64,000 nt of DNA from Cristatella mucedo (GCA_009760855.2 WPIO01000021.1:4713501-4777500); one strand, 5' to 3'. Shown: positions 22,600 to 34,889, counted from the first letter of the stretch. Numbers and translations are program-made. Notes: generated by a model from the letters alone, not told the origin.

Positions 22600-25030
22600 G
22601 TCGAGTCGAGAGACAGACCAGAAAATCCGAAGAAGAGTAGCTCTCTTAACCCGTAACCCTTAACTTGCTGCAGAATGGCTGCTGGATGGTAGGGGCATGA
22701 TTTCAAGAGACTTGGTTACTAACTAGCTTACGCAGCTATTCAACTGCTTCTGCACTGGAAGGATGTGAGTGTCAAGCGGAGAAAAGTTACTCGCTGACGA
22801 CCACAGTCAGACGTTTACATGAAGTAGTCTCTTGAGAACTACTGAATGTGGTCAGCCTCGTGAGTTCTCATTGAGCAAGAGCTATATTCGTGCTAATTAT
22901 CAGGATGCAGCAAGGCGTAAACTGGGAGACACTGCCGAGCGTCACCGTCGCCCTGACCACCATGCGATTCCAGCAATGTGAGGGTAAATAGATAGTAAAA
23001 AGTGCGACATTCAAGCAAACCATCGTGGCACTGCCACCAAGTAGCTCCTGCGACTGGCTATTCCCGGTGCTGTATCCCTGGGTGTGCTGCCCAGCTTGGC
23101 ATGCTGGTAAAGATTACCACGAAATCATGATTGATCTTACTGCTGCTCGGCACTCCATTGTGGCGATAGACGTTCCACGCTGCGATGTAATAATAATAAC
23201 AAAGGCATTCACATAGCGCCTTTAGAGAACGAAAGCTCTGTCTGTGCACTTTACATATAATGTACGGTGAGGATGTCAATATGGTTAGTGATAACTTGCA
23301 CAGCGTCAGCACGTTGTGTCTGGCCTAGCGACTCTCGACATGTAGCGGCACAACGCGTGCAACGTACAAAGACCTGAAGCTCACAATATGCCGAAGATAA
23401 CAAACAACACAGCGCTCGATATTTTGCTGGGGGGGGCTTACCAAAACACCATATTATATATAAAAAGCGCAACAATAACCTGCATATTACGGCTGGTATG
23501 ACAGGTATTTTATGGCGTGGTCCAATTCATACGCTGGGGTATATTATGACCAAGGCCCAATAATAGCCATCTAGTAGGCCAAAGTATACCCTCCATGATA
23601 TCACTAGTGTTGAGCGATAAACACATGAAAAAGATTGCTAAACTTTTTCAAAATATTATAAAAGCTGTAAACACATAGACCTTAATTGCTTCAAGCAGAA
23701 AAAATTCTAATCCGAAAAAATGATCAGCTGCCATAAAAATCAAAGACTGTTATCATTCTTCTCAGTAGGGCTAATCCATAAAAATATATCACATATAATG
23801 CTCGCTACAGTGTAAATGTTCACAGCTCAATACTGATAACAACGTCAAAATGATCATGCTTATTTTCAAGATGAAGTGCATGATTTTTTGTTGAACGCAG
23901 ATTCAAGCTTGCGGGATAAGTCAACGAATCCATGGAGTCTTGACTTTTTTTTGGATGAAGATGTCACAACTCAATAGATTCGCTGGGGCCGTGATTTCGG
24001 TAACTTCAGCGCAGAGTCAGTCACGAGAGATATGCCAGAGGTGCATACATACTAATTCGCGTCTTGGTTCAAATAGTCCTGTTGTTCTTTTGTCGAGGCG
24101 GTCTTCATGTGGTGGATGCCTTTATCTCTGAGAAGGGAATGGTTGTTTTCTGATCTTGTCAAGATGCAGTTGATGGCCCGGAAGTAGCACGTCTCGTCAC
24201 CTTTCATTTTGCATATGGTCCCTCCTCCTTCTTCTTCTCCTTAAGATGAGTGGAGCCAAGCACACGAGCAAGACATTGTGTGGTGCTACGATGCTTTCTT
24301 CACGAACATGTCAATTGGTTGAAAGTTTGAGTCTGCTCGTGTTTCACTTAGATAATAGACTCCATCTAGTCTGGTTTTTTGAGTGGCCTTTTTGAGCGTC
24401 TTTTGCTTTGTGCATCCATCGGCAGACTCAGACTGTGATAATTATCGGGTGATTGGCATGCTTCACTTGCTTCGACTGCATGTCAGAGAGAATTAAATTC
24501 AAAATAATGTAGCGTCATCTTCCATTGTATCGGAACTGCCAGTCTTTCGAGTGCAATACATACGGAAAGGCTTTGTAAAATACACCTCGCACTTTACATC
24601 GGCTCGCGTCTACTCCGTCCAAGGCATTGCAGATCAGAAGCATTATCACAGAATGTGGCGACTGCTTGGCCAGTAATCACTGACTCCAGCCAAGGGTAGC
24701 GCACCCCGCTTAACTTACATTGCATGCCAGTCTCAAGCTTCGGGTAAACTCTTAGCCAATCGCAGCGCAGCTCATTTCCATGGTGTCAGTAACTGCGTGC
24801 AAATGCAGTATGTGAGGGCCGCTGCCGCTCATCATACCGAGTTTGAGTGATTTGTTACCTACCGTTTGCTGTTCAGCAACTCGACGCATACCAAACAAGA
24901 ACGATATACCTCATGTGGCAGCCGGGACGTTCACGACAGATCAGCTTGAGGTGAAGTTACTCACCATCTGTAAGAATCTCATTGCAGCCGCCTAGGGAAA
25001 AACCTGCCAGGAGAGAATTATAGATATCGA
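22600..25030. other. No supported gene
   Basis: Apart from a LINE tail at 23189–23320, AT-rich DNA without recognisable elements. Confidence 0.4.
23189..23320 (-). mobile_element. Family A LINE 3′ UTR fragment
   Basis: Short AAT run, hairpin tail (23215–23260) and the 'ggttagtgataac…cagcgtcagca' block of the 3′ UTR. Confidence 0.75.
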
Positions 25031-25039
25031 GGCATATTG

Positions 25040-25420
25040 GGATCTCGCAAATGTACGAACAAATTGTTCTGTGGTAAAATTATCGCAGCACGTCTAAACT
25101 TGTTTGCAATTATTACAGCCAAAAGTCGGCAGATTTGATCTGAACTTCCACGTGGTCTCAAGCGAAATATCACATCTGAAGAGGACACGCAGATTCCGTG
25201 AATGAAGGCAATGAAGGACAGGCTGGCTGAGCCAATCTCGAGGTTACGGTTCTTCAGTTTCTTATGGACACTATGTTTGACCGAAATTATTTGGATGGTC
25301 TTGCTGCCACTCAATTTAAGAATCATGTTAGTTGGCATTAAAATTCGAATATTGGTAATACAAGCTGCGAGGGAGTTGGGAGAGAATCTGAAGTACTGAA
25401 AGTCTGGGAAAAATTAGAGC
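25040..25420 (-). mobile_element. Family A LINE RT fragment
   Basis: The − strand reads RNLEIGSASLSF, aligning with LTIGSASISP of other copies, plus neighbouring blocks. Decayed. Confidence 0.6.
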
Positions 25421-25539
25421 ACACAAAGATCAAATTATTATCTGTAGTATTGCACGACGGCCCATTCTCGGTCCTTTGCTATTCTCCATTTATACTGAAC
25501 CTCTAGGATAAGTAGTTTGGGCGCATGGAATCGATCTAA

Positions 25540-25715
25540 TATAATATAATATGTAATTCATTTGTATAGTGACCTAAGCGAACTTAATCTCTGCCCAGCC
25601 GCTTCACATACGCCACAGGGCTCCAGCTCATGACCTCGGCCGTCAAATGAAATGACCTCGACCTCAGTCTTCAAAGGCGAGCACCTTAACTACTGAGCCA
25701 AACAAGGGCCATCAC
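25540..25715 (-). mobile_element. SINE B copy
   Basis: Same head-plus-tail layout as 35755–35893, with an extra duplicated 'gacctcg' stretch in the head. Confidence 0.7.
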
Positions 25716-25904
25716 TTCTGCTGACAATACTCAGCTGTATTTGTCGTTTAAATCATCGGAGTCTGTTGCAGCGACTGATAAAATAATGCTTGCCTTACTA
25801 ACATTCGATCGTGGATGTCAGCAAATTTCCTTAAACAGAATGACGATAAAAGTAAACAGCTACTCGTAGGACACCCTAAGCGTGTGGCTGGACTTGAATG
25901 GCAA

Positions 25905-26515
25905 TAATTATACATTTGATATAGCGCCCCCAGAGAACTCAATCTCTTCCTAGGCACTTTACATTTGCTGCAGGGGAAGCACGATCGAATAGTTCATGGT
26001 AGCATGCTCAATAAACAACAAGAATAACATGCTTAGGGGTGACATGCACAGGGCCAGCATGCAAGTTTGGTTAGTGGCAGCATGCACAGTGTCAGTAAGC
26101 ATAAGCATATAGAGTGAACGAATTAAAGAATGAATAAAAACAGAACGAATCACAGGTACCCACTAAATGCTGTGATAGATAGATGCGTTTTTAGTTACTT
26201 TTTAAATGCGGACAATTCAAGAGATGTTGTGACACAAGTCGGAAGTGAGTTCCAGGCTTTGGGGGCATACGAACTAAAGGCACGGTCTCTAAAAGATTTG
26301 AGGTACGTACGAGAGGTAAACAAATAGATCCCGAAAAAGGTACGATGCTTAGCCAGGAGCCAAAGAAAGAAGGAACCTAAAAGTGAGTGACAAAACTTCG
26401 AAGTCAATGCGTTGCTTGACTGGGAGTCAGTGCAGGTCGGTGAAAAGTGGTGTCATGTGGCAACTGCGACAGTTACGACAGACAAGCTTAGCTGCAGAGT
26501 TTTGCACTTTCAGTT
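25905..26515 (-). mobile_element. Family A LINE 3′ fragment
   Basis: Hairpin tail at about 25915–25965, then 3′ UTR and the C-terminal coding block up to 26515. Confidence 0.85.
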
Positions 26516-26534
26516 AGCGCCTGACTGCTCAGGG

Positions 26535-27330
26535 CGGTAGCAGTAATGTAATGTATCTCCGTCTGTAACTCCACAAAGTCATAAAGACCACGTGGGTGTT
26601 ACGCAGGAGAGTTTTGTATAGCGAATTCACAGCCTACGCGGCTTTCGGTACGCATTCGATAGCCAACAGACTTCGTCTCACGCAACAAAGAGAAAGTGGG
26701 AAGCATAGCAGAGTCAGGAGACCAGTTGAGGTAGTGAGTAGCATAGAAGTAGCAGCTCAGGACCGCTGAAAAGGATGAGCCATAGTCGGCAGTAGTAGAG
26801 TAGTTGTCGTTGCGTAAGAATAGTTGAAGCGAGTTCCACAGTCTAGGACCTGCAGAGCTAAAGCTTCTGTCGCCAATGGTCTTTAAGCGGAGGAATGGGA
26901 CAGCTAATTTATTGTCCACACAGGACCTGAGGGCGCGAACAGGCTGAAACTGATGCAGCAGTTCAGCTAGGCACGAAGGAGCCAAGCCGTGGCTCAGGGC
27001 CTTGTGGGTCAGTGAGTTACAGAGGTCAAGACGGCATGTCACAAATGCATGTTAGATTTAGAAATTTAGATGCCGATCCCTGTCTAAACAAGCTCAAATC
27101 TCAGCAATGTTATATAGCTGAAAGTAGGCAGACTTGACTGGGGATCTGATGTGATCATTTAATGAAAGGTCACTTTGGAATATGACACCTAGATTTCGTG
27201 CATATTCAACAGGAGATATGCTGGCAGAGCCGATTGTGAGCGTTAAATTTTCTAATTTCCGAATCGAACTTGGTTTTCCCATAAATAGTAATTCTATTTT
27301 ATCATAATTAAATTAAATACTAGAAGACTT
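26535..27330 (-). mobile_element. Family B LINE copy
   Basis: A CR1/L2-like C-terminal block distinct from family A: LAPSCLAELLHQFQPVRAL, DNKLAVPFLRLKTIGDRSF, GPRLWNSLQLFLRN, with its own 3′ UTR. Upstream RT (MGKPSSIRKLENLTLTIGS) is shared in type with family A. Confidence 0.8.
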
Positions 27331-27354
27331 TGCTTTTCTAATTGGTGATATTAT

Positions 27355-28747
27355 TGTAGCGCCCTGCTAGCCTTGGCTGAATTTGATCGCGAACAAGAGC
27401 TGTTCGGCGGCGGGTAAGAACTCCTTTGTCCTGGAGCAGTGAGTCAGAGAGGAGCGCCAGAGCGGTTAGAGAGCAAGAGCTTAAGAGCAAGCCAGGAAGC
27501 TCTGAAACCAGCGGTGGCGATTCGGCCTTTAGAATTGGTCCGATACCCACTGGAGCGGCTGATTGATGCTGGCTGGCCTGTCAACCTCCGCCTTCACTCG
27601 TTCCAAGAAAGAATAGTCTGGAACACATTCGCCATTAAAGCTGGACAGATGTGCCCTTCCAGTGGCCTAGTGCCGGTATTAATTCCTGGCCGTAATGGGC
27701 CGGGGTGTCGGGCCCAATACCACTAAGCACTTGCTCCATTGTCTCAGCTAAGTATTTAAGAGTCGAGCGACGCTCGCTCTTGGTCTTTTGTCTTTTGTCC
27801 GGCTCCGCGCTTCGGATATTCGCCATCGGACTCATTTCTCTGAAAGCGAGGGAGGAGGGCGGGCTGTCCGCCGACGATGGACGGAACAGGACAAGACAGC
27901 GCTGGGAGAATTCGGTGGACTCCACCGAATACGGTCGTATCGCGCCCGAGCTGGCATGTTGTGTTTCTTTTGTGTTTTGTGTGTGCGCGCTAGCACATGG
28001 TCTCGGCATAAGGATTTGCCGGTGCAAGCTGGACGTAGTTGGCGTGTGTGGAGTCCTAGTTCTCCGGTTAGGGTTTAGGCTCCAGTTCGAGGTCTGTCTA
28101 TTTGGGTCGTTCCCCTGTATAGATGTAAGTAGCTTAAGTGTGGAGACGTATTTCATCCGCAAGAGTGCTTGAGGTGACGTGTGTAGTATTCCTGCCGCAC
28201 TGGTGGAAACCGAGTCCTAGTTCTCCGGTTAGGGTTTAGGCTCTGGTTCGGGCTCTGTCTATTTGGGTTGTTTCCCACTATAGAGGTAAGTAGCTTCAGT
28301 GTAGAGAAGTATTCCCTCCGCAAGAGTGCTTAAGTTGGCGTGTGTGGGGTATTCCTTCCGCACAGGTGGAAACGGAGTCCCAGTTCTCCGATTAGGGTTT
28401 AGGCTCCGGTTCGCGCTCAGTGTGGAGAAGTATTCCCTCAGCAAAAGTGTTGGTGCTGTTGAGAGCGTGCGAGGAGTGTGGAGATAAAGCTGAGCTAGGC
28501 GCGCAGCGACTTTGTGCGCTTGCGAATAAAGTTCAGTAAAATCCCCAATTTTTGTGTCTCGCTTTCCAATTCACGCCGCGGACTCACGACCCCCTTTAGT
28601 AATGGTAAGCAGGTCGGCGCCAGAAACGCTCGTTTCGTGGCGGCCAGCTTATTGCGCCTAGGCGCGCACCGAACGGCATTAGGCGCTAGGTTACGCCGCT
28701 AGGTAAGTGGCAGGTCAAGCCTACTCCGCCGAGCCTTCGGCGTTACA
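27355..28747. mobile_element. Candidate solo LTR or LTR-like element
   Basis: The 1393-bp segment begins TGTAGCGCC and ends GGCGTTACA, short inverted ends of the TG…CA form. Inside are a TATA-like stretch (tatttaaga, about 27752) and an AATAAA near 28525, an order that fits U3–R–U5. About 2.5 tandem units of about 165 bp lie at 28046–28450. The flanking 5-mers (attat and ctgtt) do not match, so the boundaries are unproven. ORFs on both strands inside look incidental. Confidence 0.42.
28046..28450 (+). repeat. Tandem repeat, about 165-bp unit, 2.5 copies
   Basis: Units begin at about 28049, 28211 and 28376 with gagtcc[tc]agttctccg, each followed by a telomere-like ggttagggtttagg. The third copy is partial. 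Confidence 0.75.
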
Positions 28748-29019
28748 CTGTTGTGCGACTGTCAGCATGTGCTCGGAATTTAGGTTTAATCTTGAACAAC
28801 TGCTTAAGTTTTGAGAGATTCATTAAGGATACTGCCTCCGTAGTTAGCTATCACGTCCGATTCCTATCTAAGACTAGGGACCTCTTCTGCTGTGGCTTGA
28901 AACAATTTAAATAACTCCGCGGTTCTGTCTAGGCTAGATAATTGCCATTCCATTTGACTGTGTTACCGAAAAAATGCCATTAGACCACTTCAGCTGGTGG
29001 TATTGCTGCTAGGCAAGTG

Positions 29020-29360
29020 AGTAAATCCCAGAGGTTCAGCCACCACGTGTCTCCTTTGTTGAAGGCACATCGGTGGCTTCCGGTCGATCGACAGTTACAG
29101 AGCAAAGTTCTTACACACTTTCACAACTCCTGCGAAAAGATATCTACTCCCATGGGGCACCTCCTTTTCGGCCGTCTTGGGCAGCTACTTCCACTACTCA
29201 CTACCTACACTGCTCTCCTGATTCAGCTGTGTTTTCCACTTTCCCTTTATTGAGTGAGATAAAGTCTATTGGTTTCCGATTTCGCACCGAAAGCTGCTTA
29301 GGATTTGAGTGTGGGATAGAAAACCTCTCCGGCGTGACACCTTGTCAGTGAGACGAAGTT
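29020..29360 (+). mobile_element. Family B LINE 3′ fragment
   Basis: Matches the family B 3′ region in order (cggtggcttcc, ctacactgctctcctgattcagc, tctattggtttccg). Confidence 0.7.
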
Positions 29361-29364
29361 ACAT

Positions 29365-31030
29365 TACGTCGTCAAAATAGAAAACTAAGCCTAGATTGCT
29401 ATTGGCAATGCGATCGAAAAGAAAGATAATAATAAGAAGGATAATACATTGTGAAAATAATGAATCCGTGGAGCAGATCCGTGGGATACATCAAAGGCCT
29501 TTGACCTTTGCACCGGATGTAACCTTTGCCATTGACGCGTACGCTTTTAAACTTCCCTCTACGACAAAGCCTAAAAACTATTATATGGTGCTAATGGTTT
29601 GCGGATGAGACGATAAAAGCTAAAGATAGAATTGTGACCTGCGACACCTAACATCACTGCGAGATCCAGCATTACAAGCAGGGAAACTCTACGTGAGTCA
29701 ACAGCAGGAGATTTGTATACACCAGCTAGTATGGGGTCAGTGGTGTAATTAGCTATAATTACTGACTAAAACTTACCTGTCAAGTTTGATGTTTTAATAT
29801 TGGAGCTTACCCGATTTTACCTTTGTCATTCAAGTGTCTTCACTAAGAGCGACAGGCGGAAGGCTTAGTCGAAGCTACCAACCTAAACTCTCACTGTCTC
29901 ATGTTGAATTCTGGAAGGGAAAAAATCGGTGGCTTATGTAGGACATAGTGATTCTATTAGTTAAGATAGTCGGCAGCAAATCTAGGCATCTCTATGGGGC
30001 AACAGTAGTTGCAAGGTCTAGAGTGCTAGTAACTTTCAAATAAACTTGGATATTAACTACAAATATACTTCAATTATTTTGGAAGTTAACACCATAATAA
30101 TTACAAGGTCACCAGGTTCAGGCTGTCTAGATGGAGAAGAAGAATAGAGAAAAGAGGGTGAAGAGTCTAGCTGGATTGCTACACTAGAGGTAAACTCCCT
30201 CTTCCCGTCTTCTGCTATCGTGCGTATTCTAGGATTGCAAATCTGAATTTGACAATGGCTTAGAGAAGGTTGCACTTAGTCTGATACCAAGATGGATTGA
30301 CATAATCTGCAATAGTCTTCACATTTCATTTGATAATGGTCAGTCTTGATTGTGTTTTCTTTTAATTTACGCTTAGTAGCCAACTTAAAGTCTGCTGCAA
30401 ACTAACCGAGAAACTTGGCGTCTTTGCTATTAGCTAGAAGAGAAACATCGTCTACAAGTTTGGTTAGCTCTGTGTCGTAGCATTCCAAAATTGAACTATG
30501 ATTGTGTGAACACTTCACCAGATGGGGAGAGGTTGTTATTTTATTGCAGACAGCAGCATCGATGTCAAGGGTTTTTGAAGTTTTGCGAATTGCAGACGAT
30601 TGTAATGTCGTTGTAGGTCGTACCAGTCTATCCTATCTAAAGACAAGTCCTTATTCTATATAAAAGTATAGAGGGGTTAAAGGTGCATATTATAATCATA
30701 CTGAAATAAACTATAATGTACCTCCTTGACTTCACTCGAGTCTGCGTCATACGTAGCAATCCTTGTGGGAATCCAGGAGATAGTTTCTCAAGCTTCTTTT
30801 TCAGCGAGATAGACGAGATCACAGAGTTCAATCCAAAGTAACATATTTCCATAAAAACGTAACGTCCCTGCTGCCCTCGGCCTTGAAAGTTTACCATCCA
30901 GTACGAGGGCACTACTATTCCTATCTATACATCCATCTATGTACTTATTACTTAGCTTCCGAGACACATCGACTTATGGCTACCCAGCATAACTATCAAA
31001 GTATATGTGTCCTTAGCCCTAGGACGTTTT
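29365..31030. other. AT-rich DNA with a possible very old RT trace
   Basis: On the − strand around 30390–30510 one frame reads TELTKLVDDVSLLANS, which resembles the catalytic region of a reverse transcriptase of another LINE type. No other block supports it. Confidence 0.25.
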
Positions 31031-31034
31031 TCCA

Positions 31035-31168
31035 TGCAAGCTCTTCACGACCCGGGCCGCGGGTTCGAGTCGTGCAGTGGGCGATTCTTTATTGCCCAGT
31101 GCAGGCTGCTGTGATGGTGGTTAAAGCTCTTCTGTCGCTATATAAATGAGGCTGTTAAACCAGCCTTG
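31035..31168 (+). mobile_element. SINE A copy
   Basis: Clear box B (gggttcgagtcgtgc) followed by the shared body and a ctatataaatgaggctg end. Confidence 0.8.
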
Positions 31169-31219
31169 ACCTTTATATTTTCAGGCCACTCGCAGAGTAG
31201 TCGACACTAGACCCATAGA

Positions 31220-31440
31220 GCTTTAAAAACGTTCGCACAGTCTCCTTATTGCTGATCCTATCAAAGATACTGGAACGACGCAAGTAGCAGACCAGCTTAA
31301 CTCGTATATATAAATTATTCAAACATAGGACGCAAGTATTCGTTTTGTTTAAGAGCAATTCACTCTACAGATTCAGTGCTACTGCGAGTGCCTAACGTCA
31401 TTTCTAGGGATGCAGACTTAGGCAGAGTTTTTCTACTGCC
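31220..31440 (+). mobile_element. Family A LINE RT N-terminal fragment
   Basis: Reads LLILSKILERR and, in another frame, SNHSTDSVLLRV and DADLGRV, blocks that precede the RT palm in family A. Confidence 0.6.
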
Positions 31441-31589
31441 TGTCGTCTATACTTAACATCAGAGCCATTGGGCTACAATATTTCAGTTTTTATCTCTGTA
31501 GGGGGTTCGGGGTCAACGGTCAAGGATCATATAGTGAGCCATTAAAGCGTAGGGGTGCCCTTTGGATCCACTTTTAGGTCCACGTCCTT

Positions 31590-32560
31590 TTGTAATGTAT
31601 GCATGCACGTATCTCCGTTTGCTACTCCACAACGCAGCCGCAGTGATTAGGTGGGCGCTACCCTGAGGCGTTCTCTCTCTTTTTTCAAGTAGCCCTCAGT
31701 AGCCCTTCGATGCTCAGAGTCTGCAGCGCCATTGCAGCATGCTCTAGCGCACACAATGACAACGAGACAGTGAGAAGCATAGCTGAGTCACTAGGGCAGT
31801 TGAGGAAGTAAAAGTAGCGTGGAAGAAGCAGCAGCGGCAATGAAGCGGCGATGAAGCGGCGATGAAGCGGCGATAAAGCGGCGATGAAGCGGCGATGAAG
31901 CGGCGATGAAGCGGCGATGAAGCGGCAATGAAGCGGCGACGAAGCGGCGATGAAGCAGCGATGAAACAGCGATGAAGTGGCAATGAAGTGGCAATGAAGC
32001 GGCAATGAAGCAGCGATGAAGCGGCAATGAAGCAGCAATGAAGCGGCGATGAAGCGGCGATGAAGCGGCGATGAAGCGGCGATGAAGCGGCGATGAAGCG
32101 GCGATGAAGCGGCGATGAAGCGGCGATGAAGCGGCGATGAAGCGGCGATGAAGCGGCGATGAAGCGGCGATGAAGCGGCGATGAAGCGGCGATGAAGCGG
32201 CGATGAAGCGGCGATGAAGCGGCGATGAAGCGGCGATGAAGCGGCGATGAAGCGGCGATGAAGCGGCGATGAAGCGGCGATGAAGCGGCGATGAAGCGGC
32301 GATGAAGCGGCGATGAAGCGGCGAAGAAGCGGCAGAAGGCGGGAGAGCATGCCGTGGCATGCCACAGCCTAGGAGTGCAGAGAAAAACCTTTTGCCATCA
32401 ATAGTATTCAAGCAAAATGAATGGAGCAGTTAACTTATTGTCCATGTACGAGCTGAGGATACAGAGAGGCTGAGGCTGGTGCACAATTCTTGGTAAGAAG
32501 GAGCCGAGCCATGGCGGGCCTTGCGGGCCTTGCGGGCCTTGCGGGTTAGAGTAAGAATTT
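31590..32560 (-). mobile_element. Family B LINE copy expanded by a minisatellite
   Basis: Family B 3′ end (31590–31830) and C-terminal block (32380–32540) flank an 11-bp minisatellite that replaces the sequence between them. Confidence 0.75.
31830..32330 (-). repeat. 11-bp minisatellite, about 45 units
   Basis: Unit gcggcgatgaa. The left third has variant units (gcggcaatgaa, gcagcgatgaa); the right two thirds are nearly uniform. Since 11 is not a multiple of 3, every reading frame repeats each 33 bases (11 residues), and the − strand is open throughout in more than one frame. Confidence 0.95.
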
Positions 32561-33402
32561 GTCTGTGTATCGTCGATCAACCGGGAGCCATCACAGCTCC
32601 CTCGGTAACAGAGGCAAATTGCGGAATCTCTGAGATTTATTGACTTACCCTGAAAACCTATTCACCACTACCTGCAGAGACTTAACGGCTTATTTTCGCT
32701 GGGTGACAAGAACTGCATTGCCTTTGTCTAGCCTAGACGGAACCGGGGAACTAGTAAGATCTGTAGCCGGTCACCGTTGTAGGCGTCCCTAATCTCGGTC
32801 AGGGATCGAACGTGATGACTAGCTGCGGATGCACTAATCTGAATGCAACTATTAACATCGAGCGGCTATCAAGGAGCTCACCTAAATTACACACCGTGAC
32901 ATTGGTCGTACTTCAGCACCGCCAATAACAAGAGCAATAATAAAAATAATAATAGTGAAGCTTGAAATCGCCCTCGGCGAACTTCATCTTCTTATAGACA
33001 CTGTACATATCCTTTAAGGAGAGCAGGTTGATATGGTTAGCGGTAGCGTGAACAGCGTCAGCATGCCTTAGCACACACAAAGATTCACACGGACAAGCAA
33101 ATGCTGTGAGGAACACGTGCGTTTTTAGCTTCTTTTTGAATGTCATCAAGTCAGGAATGCCTTTTGGAGCTTACGAACTAAAGCCGCGGTCTTCAAAGAA
33201 TTTGAGGTTGGTTCGAGGCACAGCAAAACGAGTTGAGTTAGAAGAGCAGGTACGATGCCTGGCCTGATTAGGAAGAAGTTCGGATAGGTAGGCTGGAGAA
33301 AGAGAACGAAGGACCCTGAAGTGAGTAACGACACGTTGAATATGATATGCTGACTGACGGGAATTAGGTCGTTAAGAGGTGATGCAATGTAACAACTGTG
33401 AT

Positions 33403-33837
33403 GTTTCGTGGGGGCTCGGGCGCGCGACGGCGGCGTGACGAAGATGAACTTCGCCCCCACAAGTGAGTTGTTGCGTCGACGACGACGGCTGTATTGCATT
33501 ATACACAGGCAAAGCAAGCGTGCGAGCGTACATGAAGATGTAGCAGCCGTCGCAGAAGCAGCGACGGAACGTCAGTGGAGAGGAGACAGTAAGAGAAAAG
33601 GGAGAGAGGCAGAGAGTGGATAGCGTGCGACGCACAGGCAGAAAGTTCCGTGCTGCAGGACTAGCGGTCACGAGACCACAGCCGACCCGTTGCAATTAAA
33701 TACAGCTTAGTCAGCCGATGCTGTTCTACTGCAGCTCCTAATGAGGCGGTACTCAGCTCGCCCGTTGGCCGGGCGGAGTGATGTGAGTCCAGCTGGGGCT
33801 GAACAGCATTGTGGGCGTGTCCACGTCCACAGTTTAA
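33403..33837. mobile_element. Unclassified insertion of about 430 bp in a LINE
   Basis: Family A LINE sequence stops near 33402 and resumes near 33838. The GC-rich insert can be read as TGT…ACA on either strand and includes an ATTAAA and an AT-rich stretch. It may be a small solo LTR, but no target duplication is clear. Confidence 0.5.
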
Positions 33838-34267
33838 GACAGATAAGCCTAGCTGCTGAGTAAACACTTTTGCACAGGGCAGAAGAACTACGAGAAGTGA
33901 GTTTCAGGAGTTAACAAAAAATGTAAAAAAATGCATATTCCGATGTATTATCCCTGTTTAAGCAGGCCCAAATTTAGGTTTGCAATGTTATGTTACTGAA
34001 AGTAGGCAGACTTTACTGTCAAGCCGGTCTAGAAAAAAGGGTCACTTTGGAATAGGACGTCAAGATTTCGTGCAGATGATATACGGGGCAAGCTGGCTGA
34101 ACCCTTTTAAGTGTTAAGTTTCCAATTTACGAGTAATACTTGGTTTTCCCGTAACTAGTTGGTTAGTTTTAAAGTAAATCAGTTTGAGAAAGTTTGTTGC
34201 CATCCTAGTGCGAATGTCAGCAATAAACGTCAGCAATACAATACGTCCAGCAAAAAAAATCCTAGCT

Positions 34268-34430
34268 GTTTAAACAGCCTCTGTTTGTATAGCGACAGAA
34301 GAGTCTCGATGGCTATTACCACCGTTTGCAGTGGCGATAAAGGATCGCCCATCGCAGGAATTGAACCCACGACCTCGGGACCGAGGTCATGAAAGCAACC
34401 GCCTTACCTAGTGTGCCATCGCGGCTCACC
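34268..34430 (-). mobile_element. SINE A copy nested in a LINE
   Basis: The most complete copy. On the − strand it has a head ggtgagccgcgatggcacac, box B gggttcaattcctgc, body and tail. LINE sequence lies on both sides. Confidence 0.82.
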
Positions 34431-34620
34431 AAGAGAGCTGAGAAAATTTAACGCGCTGGACGGCTGGAGGGATTAAAGCAAAAGTACGGGGTGAGTGTCA
34501 CTTGCATACAAGTGAACGCCAAGATTGTGTTTGGCGATCAAATCGGAAAGAGGGATGAAGTAGAAACTATTAAAAGAAACAGACCGAGCACAGAGCCTTG
34601 AGGTACTCCGTGCTATAGAG

Positions 34621-34818
34621 CAGTGGCTCTCTACCTTCCTAATGCCCTTTAATGCAGTTCCTTATGTTGTGGCGACCCCCAACCATAAAACTATAGTGTG
34701 CGAAATGTGTGTTTTCCGATGGTCTTAGGCGACCCCCCCTGCGAAAGGGTCGTTCGACCCCCAAAGGGGGTCGAACGACCCAAAGGGGGTCGAACGACGC
34801 ACAGGTTGAGTACCGCTA
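34621..34818. mobile_element. SPIN-like hAT MITE, copy 2
   Basis: A 198-bp relative of the 46679 element in the same orientation, with the same end and middle blocks. Flanking 8-mers ctatagag (34613–34620) and ctttagag (34819–34826) match at 7 of 8. It lies inside a family A LINE whose sequence resumes directly after it. A GACCCC/GTCGAACGACC block near the right end is locally duplicated. Confidence 0.85.
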
Positions 34819-34889
34819 CTTTAGAGAAGCTCCTTGAATGACGGTTGCTCGTTGGCATCAATGTTCTTGAGTCTCCCATATGAGATATG

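Noticed and set aside
28049-28405. Internal telomere repeat array
   Set aside because: Only single ggttagggtttagg words once per 165-bp unit, not an array.
30390-30510. RT fragment of another LINE (LVDDVSLLANS)
   Set aside because: A single short motif with broken surroundings; kept only as a note in the region entry.
31685-32411. 206- and 226-codon ORFs, and a CRISPR-like look of regular repeats at 31.8–32.3 kb
   Set aside because: An 11-bp minisatellite without spacers explains both; the host is an animal genome.
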